Of a stretch of DNA of 12,941 nt, positions 1-7,056 are shown one piece after another. Below the pieces are notes generated by a model. That model had not been told where the DNA came from, did no database searches, and was given only the letters and a program-made list of their open reading frames with translations. The DNA comes from an uncultured Marinosulfonomonas sp. (GTDB lineage Bacteria > Pseudomonadota > Alphaproteobacteria > Rhodobacterales > Rhodobacteraceae), in the NCBI GenBank assembly GCA_947311455.1, contig CAMZKY010000174.1, forward strand, positions 1 to 12,941, in the 5' to 3' direction. A program made the translations under genes and the position numbers. Each line of letters opens with the position of its first letter. Positions within the stretch are counted from its first letter, which is position 1.

Positions 1-1
1 A

Positions 2-706
2 AAGGACATCAACCTTGATATCCACAAGGGCGATTTCGTCAGTTTTATCGGCCCCTCGGGCTGTGGCAAAACCACGTTTTTGCGGGCGATCGCGGCGCTG
101 GAAACCCCGACGGCGGGCCGTGTGATGGTGAATGGCATGAGTGCTGACGAGGCGCGCAGAAACCGCGCCTATGGCTATGTGTTTCAGGCCGCCGGATTGT
201 ATCCGTGGCGCACCATTGCCGGCAATATCAAACTGCCGCTTGAAATCATGGGCTATAGCAAAGCTGATCAGGAAACACACGTTAAGAAAGTGCTGGAACT
301 TGTTGATCTTGTGGGATTTGAAAAGAAATTTCCATGGCAGCTTTCTGGTGGGATGCAGCAACGCGCCAGCATTGCGCGCGCCCTTGCCTTTGATGCCGAT
401 ATCCTGCTGATGGACGAACCCTTTGGGGCGCTGGATGAGATCGTGCGCGACCATCTGAACGAGCAATTGCTGGAGCTGTGGGATCGCACCAACAAAACCA
501 TTGCCTTTGTCACCCATTCAATCCCCGAGGCGGTGTATCTATCGACAAAAATCGTGGTGATGTCACCGCGCCCCGGGCAGATTTACGAGGTGATCGACAG
601 CACCTTGCCACGCCAACGCAGCCTTGAGATCCGCGAAACCCCCGAATTTCTGGAGATCGCCCACCGCGTGCGTGAAGGGCTGAAAGCGGGGCATGCCTAT
701 GACTGA
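2..706 (+). CDS. ABC importer ATP-binding protein (5' truncated), nitrate/sulfonate/NMT1 type
   Basis: This is the cytoplasmic ATPase subunit that powers the importer encoded by the next three genes. The reading frame is open from the window edge, so the true start lies upstream; 234 residues are visible. Numbered from the first visible codon, Walker A GPSGCGKTT is at residues 17-25, the Q-loop glutamine is about 62, the signature LSGGMQQ is 114-120, Walker B ends in MDEP with D138 and E139, and the switch histidine (VTHS) is 172. All catalytic motifs are intact. The signature and D-loop (FGALDE) resemble the TauB/SsuB/NrtD class. The last codons run to a TGA at 704-706, followed by 77 bases before the preferred permease start. 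The substrate cannot be read from this subunit. Confidence 0.95.
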   Translation, partial: KDINLDIHKGDFVSFIGPSGCGKTTFLRAIAALETPTAGRVMVNGMSADEARRNRAYGYVFQAAGLYPWRTIAGNIKLPLEIMGYSKADQETHVKKVLELVDLVGFEKKFPWQLSGGMQQRASIARALAFDADILLMDEPFGALDEIVRDHLNEQLLELWDRTNKTIAFVTHSIPEAVYLSTKIVVMSPRPGQIYEVIDSTLPRQRSLEIRETPEFLEIAHRVREGLKAGHAYD

Positions 707-724
707 TTTTTGCCCGAAATCGCT

Positions 725-768
725 GTATGGCAAACGTATGGCAAACGTATGGCAAACGTATGGCAAAT
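725..768. repeat. Four-copy 11-bp tandem repeat between ATPase and permease genes
   Basis: The unit GTATGGCAAAC occurs three times exactly (725-735, 736-746, 747-757). A fourth copy with one final mismatch follows (758-768), and a partial fifth (GTATGG) overlaps the ribosome binding site at 770-775. Each unit contains an ATG, so the repeat offers several ATGs in shifting frames just upstream of the permease start. Since 11 is not a multiple of three, gain or loss of one unit would change which ATG is in frame with the permease. Confidence 0.95.
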
Positions 769-773
769 TGTAT

Positions 774-779
774 GGAGGG
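774..779 (+). promoter_or_regulatory. Shine-Dalgarno GGAGGG deciding the permease start
   Basis: GGAGGG lies 4 bases before the ATG at 784. It is the only strong ribosome-binding sequence in this junction, which favours 784 over the in-frame ATGs at 727 and 772. Confidence 0.6.
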
Positions 780-783
780 CGAT

Positions 784-1704
784 ATGCGTAATATCCTGCC
801 TGTGCTTACGGTTGTCGCGGTGATTATTGTGATCTGGTATGCCGCCGCCATCGGTATGAACAAAAAATGGACCTATGATCAGGCGGCGCGTGCCAAGGTC
901 GAGGTGTCTCTCACCGAAATGGTCAAAGACACATGGACACAAGACCGCCCTGTTTTGCCCGCCCCCCACCAGATTGTGCAGGAGCTGTATAAATCCGTGG
1001 TGCTGAAAAAGGTCACCTCCAAACGCAGCCTTGTGTTTCACGGCACCATTACCTTGGCGGCAACGATGCTGGGGTTTGTGTTTGGCACCTTGGCGGGGAT
1101 TTTTCTGGCCGTGGGGATCGTGCATAACCGCGCCATGGATATGAGCGTGATGCCGTGGGCGATTGCCTCGCAAACCATTCCGATTCTGGCGATTGCGCCG
1201 ATGATTGTGGTGGTGATGAATTCGATGGGTGGCACCGATTTTCTGGGCAAGGAAACCGCCACGGCGATTTTTGGATATCAGCCGGCATTTATGAAAGGCC
1301 TGTTGCCCAAAGCGGTGATCGCGGCTTACTTATCGTTTTTCCCCGTGGTGGTGGGCATGGTCAAGGGGCTGCGCAGCCCCGACCAGATGCAACTGGATTT
1401 GCTGAAAACCTATAACGCCAGCAATTCGCGCACCTTCTGGGCGCTGCGCTTGCCCAGCTCCACGCCTTATCTGTTTACCTCGCTCAAGGTGGGGATGGCG
1501 GCGTCTTTGGTGGGGGCGATTGTTTCGGAATTATCCTCAAGCCCGTTGCGCGGGCTGGGGGCACGGATGCTGACCGGCAGTTATTACGGCCAAACCATCC
1601 AAATCTGGGCGGCGCTGTTTGCCGCGGCCACGTTGGCAGCCACGTTGGTGGCGATGATTAGCATGATCGAGCGGATCAGCCTGAAACGTATGGGGATGAA
1701 CTGA
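784..1704 (+). CDS. ABC transporter permease, first of two
   Basis: This is an inner-membrane permease subunit of the importer (BPD_transp_1 type). From the ATG at 784 it has 306 residues. That start is chosen because GGAGGG precedes it and the residues encoded from 727 come from the tandem repeat (the peptide ANVWQTYGKRMAN is simply the repeat translated). There is an N-terminal membrane segment (ILPVLTVVAVIIVIW), then a hydrophilic stretch of about 70 residues, then about five more hydrophobic segments. The cytoplasmic coupling (EAA-like) loop reads LLKTYNASNSRTFWALRLPSSTPYLF, with the conserved LP..TP element. Its TGA overlaps the ATG of the next permease by one base (TGATG at 1702-1706), so the two are probably translationally coupled. 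It is clearly different in sequence from the second permease, so the channel is probably a heterodimer. Confidence 0.93.
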   Translation: MRNILPVLTVVAVIIVIWYAAAIGMNKKWTYDQAARAKVEVSLTEMVKDTWTQDRPVLPAPHQIVQELYKSVVLKKVTSKRSLVFHGTITLAATMLGFVFGTLAGIFLAVGIVHNRAMDMSVMPWAIASQTIPILAIAPMIVVVMNSMGGTDFLGKETATAIFGYQPAFMKGLLPKAVIAAYLSFFPVVVGMVKGLRSPDQMQLDLLKTYNASNSRTFWALRLPSSTPYLFTSLKVGMAASLVGAIVSELSSSPLRGLGARMLTGSYYGQTIQIWAALFAAATLAATLVAMISMIERISLKRMGMN

Positions 1705-2549
1705 TGAATTGGATTATCTCTGTTTTGGCAATTTGGGCTGTGGCCTATTTTGTGAATGTCAAACTGGCCAATTCATCCCTGCGCCACACGCGGTTGATCA
1801 AACTGCTGGTGCCGGCCATTTTCGGCGCGACATTGTTGTTGGTATGGGAAGGGCTGGTGCGGGGCCTTGAGGTGCCGCCGGTGATCCTGCCGCCGCCCTC
1901 ATTGATCGGGGTGAAATTTATGTCGTCGCTGGATATCCTGTGGGGCGATCTGGTGCAGACCTTGTTCAAGGGCGCGTTAAGCGGATACATCATCGGCTGT
2001 AGCGCGGCGATCGTCACGGCGATTTTGATTGATCGTTCGCCGTTTTTGCAACGGGGCTTGCTGCCGGTGGGCAATTTTATCGCCGCCCTGCCAATCATCG
2101 GCACCGCGCCGATTTTGGTGATGTGGTTTGGCTTTGATTGGCAATCCAAAGCTGCGGTTGTGGTGGTGATGGTGTTTTTCCCGATGCTGGTGAACACCGT
2201 GCAAGGGCTGGCCGCCACCGACACCATGCAACGCGATTTGATGCATAACTATGCGGGGGGCTATTGGAAAACCCTGCAAAAACTGCGCTTGCCTGCGGCG
2301 ATGCCGGCCATTTTCAACGGTCTGAAAATCGCCACAACGCTGGCCTTGATCGGGTCATTGGTTGCGGAGTTTTTCGGCTCGCCCACTCAGGGGATGGGCT
2401 TTCGTATTTCTGCCGAAGTTGGGAGGCTGGGCCTTGATATGGTCTGGGCAGAAATCACCATGGCCGCGTTGGCCGGATCGGCGTTTTACGGCAGTGTTGC
2501 GCTGATCGAAAAGACATTAACCTTTTGGCACCCTTCACAGCGGGGCTGA
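1704..2549 (+). CDS. ABC transporter permease, second of two
   Basis: This is the second inner-membrane permease, 281 residues, starting at the ATG that overlaps the upstream stop. It has about six or seven hydrophobic segments, beginning with WIISVLAIWAVAYFV and ending near the FYGSVALIEK region. The coupling loop is LMHNYAGGYWKTLQKLRLPAAMPAIFNGLK, a good match to the EAA...G.........LP...P pattern of the TauC/SsuC/ThiX-like permeases. A 37-base gap separates it from the binding-protein gene. The call as a permease is secure; the substrate is not determined by this sequence. Confidence 0.94.
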   Translation: MNWIISVLAIWAVAYFVNVKLANSSLRHTRLIKLLVPAIFGATLLLVWEGLVRGLEVPPVILPPPSLIGVKFMSSLDILWGDLVQTLFKGALSGYIIGCSAAIVTAILIDRSPFLQRGLLPVGNFIAALPIIGTAPILVMWFGFDWQSKAAVVVVMVFFPMLVNTVQGLAATDTMQRDLMHNYAGGYWKTLQKLRLPAAMPAIFNGLKIATTLALIGSLVAEFFGSPTQGMGFRISAEVGRLGLDMVWAEITMAALAGSAFYGSVALIEKTLTFWHPSQRG

Positions 2550-2586
2550 ATTAAACTACCATAGAATAACAATCAGGGAGACTATA

Positions 2587-3573
2587 ATGAACAAACTACT
2601 TACAACAGCACTTGCGGGTGCGCTAACGTTTGCAGCCGGACTGGCCCAAGCAGCCGATGATCTGACGCTTCAATTGAAATGGGTGACGCAAGCACAATTC
2701 GCCGGCTATTATGTGGCGCTTGAAAACGGCTATTATGGCGACGAAGATCTGAACGTTACGATCAATGCCGGTGGCCCCGATGTGGCGCCTGCGCAGGTTC
2801 TGGCCGGTGGTGGCGCGGACGTGATTATCGACTGGATGCCCTCGGCTTTGGCCGCGCGCGAAGGTGGATTGCCATTGGTGAACATTGCGCAGCCGTTTAA
2901 ATCTTCGGGCATGATGCTGACTTGTCGCAAAGATACAGGCATTAAAACACCTGCCGATTTCGCCGGTAAAACATTGGGCGTTTGGTTCTATGGCAACGAA
3001 TACCCCTTCCTAAGCTGGATGGGTAAACTGGGCCTTGGCACCGGTGGTGGCGATGGTGTGACGGTTCTGAAACAGGGCTTTAACGTTGATCCGATCCTGC
3101 AAGGGCAGGCGGCCTGTGTGTCAACCATGACGTATAATGAATACTGGCAGATCATTGATGCGGGTATCGGGGCCGAAGATCTGGTGACGTTCAAGTATGA
3201 AGATCAGGGCGTGGCAACACTGGAAGATGGCCTTTATGTTCTGGAAGACAAGCTGTCGGATGCTGGCGAAGTTGACAAACTGGCCCGCTTTGTGCGCGCC
3301 TCGATGAAAGGCTGGAAATGGGCAGAAGAGCATCCAACAGAAGCCGCGATGATTGTTCTGGAAGCCGACGAAACCGGTGCCCAAACCGAAAAACATCAAA
3401 TCCGGATGATGGGCGAAGTTGCCAAATTGACCGCGGGTTCTAACGGCGCGCTTGATGAGGCCGATTATAACCGCACGGTTGCGACATTGATGAATGGCGG
3501 GTCTGATCCGGTGATTTCGAAAGAGCCAACCGGTGCTTGGACATCTGTTGTGACGGATCTTGCGCTGAAATAA
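2587..3573 (+). CDS. Periplasmic substrate-binding protein, NMT1/THI5-like
   Basis: This is the solute receptor of the importer, 328 residues. A Sec signal peptide is plain: MNKLL, a hydrophobic core and an AQA/AD cleavage site after residue 22. The mature start (LTLQLKWVTQAQFAGYYVALENGYY) is characteristic of NMT1/THI5-like binding proteins, a family including ThiY (pyrimidine precursor of thiamine) and related receptors for riboflavin and other heterocycles. The following G-G-PDVAPAQVLAGGGADVIIDW segment also fits. The start has AGGGAG 6 bases upstream (2575-2580). A pyrimidine-like or thiamine-precursor ligand is a reasonable inference; taurine or alkanesulfonate cannot be excluded from sequence alone. 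Two or more cysteines (in LTCRKD and QAACVST) could form a disulfide in the periplasm. It is last in the operon and followed by a strong hairpin. Confidence 0.93.
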   Translation: MNKLLTTALAGALTFAAGLAQAADDLTLQLKWVTQAQFAGYYVALENGYYGDEDLNVTINAGGPDVAPAQVLAGGGADVIIDWMPSALAAREGGLPLVNIAQPFKSSGMMLTCRKDTGIKTPADFAGKTLGVWFYGNEYPFLSWMGKLGLGTGGGDGVTVLKQGFNVDPILQGQAACVSTMTYNEYWQIIDAGIGAEDLVTFKYEDQGVATLEDGLYVLEDKLSDAGEVDKLARFVRASMKGWKWAEEHPTEAAMIVLEADETGAQTEKHQIRMMGEVAKLTAGSNGALDEADYNRTVATLMNGGSDPVISKEPTGAWTSVVTDLALK

Positions 3574-3593
3574 GATCCGATTTTAACAAATAA

Positions 3594-3632
3594 AAAGAAG
3601 GCGCTGCAGATTGCAGCGCCTTCTTTGTTTTG
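3594..3632. terminator. Strong bidirectional Rho-independent terminator
   Basis: A perfect 15-bp stem (3594-3608 with 3612-3626) encloses a 3-base loop GAT. On the plus strand it is followed by TTT, G, TTTT. On the minus strand the stem is followed by a T-rich tail (complement of the A-rich 3584-3596). It lies between the convergent binding-protein gene and metY and can serve both. Confidence 0.9.
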
Positions 3633-3693
3633 TATCAGTAACGTATGGAAAATGCCCATTGCGTTGCGCGGCTGGTTCAGATCGTAAACCCGC

Positions 3694-3716
3694 CCTGAAG
3701 CTTGATATGCTTCAAG
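3694..3716 (-). terminator. Weak hairpin at the metY stop codon
   Basis: An 8-bp stem with one G-U pair (3694-3701 with 3709-3716, loop of 7) overlaps the metY stop. It lacks a real T tract, so it may only protect the 3' end or pause transcription; the 3594-3632 hairpin is the better terminator. Confidence 0.3.
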
Positions 3717-5004
3717 ACGTGGCTGCTGTTAACGCACTATCCAGATCGCCAATTAAATCATCCGCATCCTCGATCCCGATCGATATGCGCACAACAGAAG
3801 GGCCAGCGCCTGCGGCCTCTTGTTGTTCGGGCGTTAGTTGGCGGTGCGTGGTTGAGGCCGCGTGGATCACCAATGAGCGTGTGTCCCCCAGATTGGCAAC
3901 GTGGCTAAAGATTTCCAGACTGTCCACGAATTTCACACAGGCGTCATAGCCGCCTTTGATCGCGATGGTAAACAATCCGCCCGCGCCTTTGGGGCAGATG
4001 CGCGCCATACGATCATGATAGGGGCTTGAGGGAAGGCCCGCGTAGGTAACCTTTTCAATGCGCGGATCGGTTTCAAGCCATGCGGCGATCTTTTTGGCAT
4101 TCTCGACATGGCGCTCCATGCGCAGGGACAGGGTCTCGATACCCATCAGGGTGTAATGCGCGGCTTGCGGATTCATTGTCATGCCCAGATCACGCAAGCC
4201 AATGGCAATGCCGTGGAATGTATAGGCCAAGGGGCCGAATGTTTCGTGGAATTTCAGCCCGTGATAGGCAGGTTCGGGTTGGGACAGGGACGGGAATTTA
4301 TCGGTGGCCGACCAATCAAACGTGCCGCTATCCACCACACAGCCCCCGGTTACAGTGCCGTTGCCCGTCAGGTATTTGGTGGTTGAATGCACCACCAGCG
4401 CCGCGCCGTGTTTAATCGGATTGCACAGATAGGGCGTGGCGGAGGTGTTATCGACAATCAGCGGAATTTGCGCGTCATTGGCGATGGCGGCGATGGCATC
4501 CAGATCGGTAATGTAGCCGCCGGGATTGGCGATGCTTTCGCAAAATACCGCGCGGGTGTTGTCATCAATCGCGGATTTGACCGCGTCAAGATCTTCAAAA
4601 TCAACGAATGTCGCCGACCAGCCAAAGCGTTTGATGGTTTGGCTAAACTGGGTGATGGTGCCGCCATAGGCGCGGGTTGAGGCCACCACATTCATCCCGG
4701 GCGACATCAGGGGAAACAGCGCCATAATCTGAGCCGCATGGCCCGAAGAACAGCACACCGCCCCCGCACCGCCCTCAAGGGTGGCAATGCGTTCCTGCAG
4801 CACGGCCACCGTGGGATTTGTCAGGCGGGAATAGATATAGCCCACCTCTTGCAGATTAAACAACGCCGCGGCGTGATCGGCATCGCGAAACACATAGGCG
4901 GTGGTTTGATAAATCGGAGTTTGGCGCGCCCCTGTTGCGGGATCGGGGCGGGCACCTGCGTGGATTTGCAGGGTTTCAAAACCATAGTTGGGCGTATCTG
5001 TCAT
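3712..5004 (-). CDS. metY: O-acetylhomoserine aminocarboxypropyltransferase (sulfhydrylase)
   Basis: This is a PLP enzyme of the Cys/Met metabolism family that makes homocysteine from O-acetylhomoserine and sulfide in the cytoplasm (direct sulfhydrylation branch of methionine synthesis). It has 430 residues, the normal length for MetY and longer than the roughly 390 of cystathionine gamma-synthase or MetZ-type enzymes. The PLP-binding lysine is K210 in VVHSTTKYLTGNG. The aspartate that contacts the pyridine nitrogen is D185 in LIVDNT. The phosphate-site YSR is at 58-60 and the YGG motif at 113-115. The N-terminus FETLQIHAG and the C-terminal VVRISIGIEDADDLIGDL are typical. The ATG has AAGGAA 6 bases upstream (5011-5016). 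It is transcribed alone, toward the shared terminator. I could not find a convincing SAM or SAH riboswitch in its leader. Confidence 0.95.
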   Translation of the reverse strand: MTDTPNYGFETLQIHAGARPDPATGARQTPIYQTTAYVFRDADHAAALFNLQEVGYIYSRLTNPTVAVLQERIATLEGGAGAVCCSSGHAAQIMALFPLMSPGMNVVASTRAYGGTITQFSQTIKRFGWSATFVDFEDLDAVKSAIDDNTRAVFCESIANPGGYITDLDAIAAIANDAQIPLIVDNTSATPYLCNPIKHGAALVVHSTTKYLTGNGTVTGGCVVDSGTFDWSATDKFPSLSQPEPAYHGLKFHETFGPLAYTFHGIAIGLRDLGMTMNPQAAHYTLMGIETLSLRMERHVENAKKIAAWLETDPRIEKVTYAGLPSSPYHDRMARICPKGAGGLFTIAIKGGYDACVKFVDSLEIFSHVANLGDTRSLVIHAASTTHRQLTPEQQEAAGAGPSVVRISIGIEDADDLIGDLDSALTAATS

Positions 5005-5123
5005 GATGGTTTCCTTTGTTGGTTGAGCGATTGTTTACGGGGGCAGCCATGCGCACTCAATATTTTTGAATAAGGAGGACGGGAATTCTATGCTGACCTG
5101 AAAGGATGAAATTAAATTTTATC

Positions 5124-5156
5124 AAAAAGCCTGCCGAGCGGAGGATTTCCCACCGC
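5124..5156 (-). terminator. Possible terminator after the small ORF
   Basis: Read on the minus strand, a 7-bp stem with one T-T mismatch (GCGGTGG with CCTCCGC, loop GAAAT) spans 5156-5138. A T5 run at 5128-5124 follows after a 9-base spacer. The spacer is long for an intrinsic terminator, so this is tentative. Confidence 0.3.
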
Positions 5157-5172
5157 ACAATAGCCAGCTGAT

Positions 5173-5247
5173 CTAGCCAAACATTTTGCGGCCGGACAAT
5201 CGTATACGTGCGGCACCAATAAGCAGCGATTTTGTTTTATCGTTCAT
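5173..5247 (-). CDS. Possible 24-residue small protein
   Basis: A short ATG-to-TAG frame encodes a basic 24-residue peptide beginning MNDKTKSLL and ending GRKMFG. AAAAGG stands 7 bases before the ATG, a good ribosome-binding position. It has five K/R residues and two acidic ones, no membrane segment and no recognised family. A hairpin plus T5 lies downstream. It could equally be chance in the metY leader or the 3' region of the upstream gene; only conservation could decide. Confidence 0.3.
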   Translation of the reverse strand: MNDKTKSLLIGAARIRLSGRKMFG

Positions 5248-5318
5248 GTCGAAACCTTTTCTGTTACGTTTAGCCCCAAGTAGGGACGAAAACGCGTTTC
5301 AGATCAAGGAAAACCGTG

Positions 5319-6323
5319 TCAGCGCATCCAGAACCCGGCCTTTTTGATTTTGTTGCGCAATACTTTTTCGCGCACCGGCAGGTTGTCTTGATCAAACAAT
5401 GCGCGGGTTTTTTCGCCGCGGCCTTGCAAAACCATACGCTTGATCGGATCGTATTGCTTCAAAACCTTTTTGATTTTGTTTGGCGCAATGGTTTCTTCCA
5501 AGGTTTTGATCACTTGCTCGCTTTCGCGGGCATAAAGCATGGGTAGGAAACGATAGTGACAGGTAATATCCCCATCCAGCCCCGCCAATTCCGGCCCCGG
5601 GCGCCCGCCGCCAAGTTTGTGGATCACCAAAGGCAGCACAACCTGATCCAGCCAGGGATCCAGCGATTGACACACCAGTTCTTCTGGCGCGTTGTCGCGG
5701 GTTTCACGGGCAAATTGTGCAAATAACGCACCAAATTCATGCGGGCAGCGATAATAGAACCAACCCGCGTTAAAATAGAGGTAGCGTTCCCAATATTCAT
5801 CTGGTTGGCTGGTATCAAGCGAGCTTTCGAAATCCAGATCAAATTTATCGTAAAGGGATTTCCATGTTTGCGTCAGGCCGGGGCCGTAAAGCTCGATCTC
5901 GGGCCATGTGTTTGTGCGCCGCATTGAGGCCGCAGGGTGGTCAAAATCAAAATTGATCTGCGATAATGGCCCTGTGACCAGCGTGTCGCTGTCAAAAAAT
6001 ACAAATGGTTCGCCTTTTGGCATGGCCATCAGAGCCTCGATCTTATTGCCATGGGGATAGCTTTGGCCAAAATCGTGATTTTCAAACGGGATGATTTCCG
6101 CACCCAGATGATCCAGCAAAGCCCGAACATCGGTATTGCCCATCCGTGGATCATGCGACCATTTTTCCCCGGGCTGCGGCTCGGCAACAAATACGCGGCC
6201 TTTGAAATCCGGATCACTATGGCGCAACGAGGCCACAAATAACGCCGCCTCGAATTGCAGTCGGCCGGATTGGCCAATCACTACAATATTGAAAGGCTTG
6301 GATTTTTTATTGTTTTTGACCAT
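5319..6323 (-). CDS. Putative GT-A-fold glycosyltransferase
   Basis: The family is not firmly recognised; the architecture suggests a nucleotide-sugar-dependent glycosyltransferase. From the ATG at 6323 it has 334 residues. The first strand and loop read FNIVVIGQSGRLQFEAALFVASLR (about 12-35). HGNKIEALMAMPKGEPFVFFDSDTLVTGPL follows at about 91-120. The pairing of an NKIEAL helix with a hydrophobic strand ending in a DSD (111-113) is the usual form of the metal-binding DXD in GT-A enzymes. There is no signal peptide or membrane span, and the C-terminus is lysine/arginine-rich, which could help peripheral membrane contact. The start is uncertain: TTG at 6401 and ATG at 6356 are also in frame, and none has a strong ribosome binding site; 6323 puts the fold just after the N-terminus. 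It is divergent from 6472 and 7057, whose products also point to the envelope. Confidence 0.65.
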   Translation of the reverse strand: MVKNNKKSKPFNIVVIGQSGRLQFEAALFVASLRHSDPDFKGRVFVAEPQPGEKWSHDPRMGNTDVRALLDHLGAEIIPFENHDFGQSYPHGNKIEALMAMPKGEPFVFFDSDTLVTGPLSQINFDFDHPAASMRRTNTWPEIELYGPGLTQTWKSLYDKFDLDFESSLDTSQPDEYWERYLYFNAGWFYYRCPHEFGALFAQFARETRDNAPEELVCQSLDPWLDQVVLPLVIHKLGGGRPGPELAGLDGDITCHYRFLPMLYARESEQVIKTLEETIAPNKIKKVLKQYDPIKRMVLQGRGEKTRALFDQDNLPVREKVLRNKIKKAGFWMR

Positions 6324-6471
6324 GATATTCTGCCCGTCGTCTTTGTGTATTTGCATATTTGCATCTTGTGGCTTTATAGCTTGAAAAATCCGGTATGCCA
6401 AAACCTTAGTTTCCGTTATGGTAAATTAATTTAAGCGTTACTTTTCAAATAAGAACTTTAAGGAGAATATC

Positions 6472-7020
6472 ATGTTTGAATTACCACTGTGGATTGTTTT
6501 GATTATCGGCATTTCATCTGGCGGTGCGGGCGGGCCACAAAGCGCGCAGATGCAAACCAGTTCTGATCCTGTCCAAACCTTTTCATTAAGTGATGACGAG
6601 GATGGCTTGGCATCGACTGAAACCGATACCCAAACTGCACGCCCGCCAGAACCGCAAATTGCCAGCGGTAAATTCACCACGGCTTTGGAAGTGAAACCGA
6701 TTTTAACCGCAACCAAAGCCAGTTGGGTGGCGTTGCGCGATTATGACGGGCAGGATTTACTATATTTCACCCAGATAGAATCCTGGCGCTGTGGCCTGTT
6801 TGAAATCCGATATTCGGTGAATGGTGCCGCGGAAAAAATCTGGGATATGGAACCCTGCTATCTGGATACACGTCAGCCCAACGTATTGAAGCTTGAGGAT
6901 CATTTGCCTTATATTCGTTTGATTGGCGGATCAGTTGAAACCGTGAAAATCACCCTATACTATGATGATGGAACGTCAGATACGGCAACATTTTCTCGCA
7001 ACCAGATTTTGATGCCATAG
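6472..7020 (+). CDS. Hypothetical exported or membrane-anchored protein
   Basis: I do not recognise this 182-residue protein. AAGGAG lies 6 bases before the ATG (6460-6465). The N-terminus (LPLWIVLIIGISSGGAGG) is a hydrophobic segment, probably an uncleaved anchor or a weak signal peptide, as it has few positive charges before it. Residues about 25-68 are low-complexity, acidic and rich in S, T, D, Q and P, likely a flexible linker. From about residue 70 a compact, beta-rich domain is predicted by eye (VALRDYDGQDLLYFTQIESWRCGLFEIRYS, then KITLYYDDGTSDTATF). Two cysteines, in WRCG and EPCYL, are spaced to form a disulfide in the periplasm. It is 36 bases upstream of kdsD and probably cotranscribed with it. 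Confidence 0.75.
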   Translation: MFELPLWIVLIIGISSGGAGGPQSAQMQTSSDPVQTFSLSDDEDGLASTETDTQTARPPEPQIASGKFTTALEVKPILTATKASWVALRDYDGQDLLYFTQIESWRCGLFEIRYSVNGAAEKIWDMEPCYLDTRQPNVLKLEDHLPYIRLIGGSVETVKITLYYDDGTSDTATFSRNQILMP

Positions 7021-7056
7021 TAAAAATACGAGTGCGCGAAATAGGAATATCCCCGA

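Larger units (their letters stand above)
5005..5318. other. Intergenic gap between metY and the glycosyltransferase-like gene
   Basis: This 314-base gap lies upstream of metY and downstream of the minus-strand glycosyltransferase-like gene. It contains the metY ribosome binding site, a possible 24-residue ORF (5173-5247) and a GC hairpin followed by T5 (5124-5156), all in minus orientation. The stretch 5040-5130 is AT-rich and is the likely metY promoter region, but I cannot assign -35 and -10 boxes with confidence. Confidence 0.6.

Noticed and set aside
725..768. Tandem repeat as CRISPR
   Set aside because: Units of 11 bases are directly adjacent with no spacers.
697..1173. Minus-strand open frame of 158 codons covering the tandem repeat and permease start
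   Set aside because: The product is histidine-rich and repetitive, as expected from the antisense of a membrane-protein gene; no family resemblance.
4080..5073. Long plus-strand open frames opposite metY
   Set aside because: They are antisense shadows of a complete, motif-bearing enzyme gene, with no ribosome binding sites and low-complexity products.
5072..5101. Strong AAGGAGG with an ATG at 5090 on the plus strand
   Set aside because: The frame from that ATG is three codons long (M-L-T-stop) and no longer frame uses the site; it lies in the metY leader on the opposite strand.
5005..5172. SAM or SAH riboswitch in the metY leader
   Set aside because: metY is a common target, so I looked at the minus strand here, but saw no recognisable SAM-II/SAM-V pseudoknot pattern or SAH core. 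A covariance-model search would settle it.
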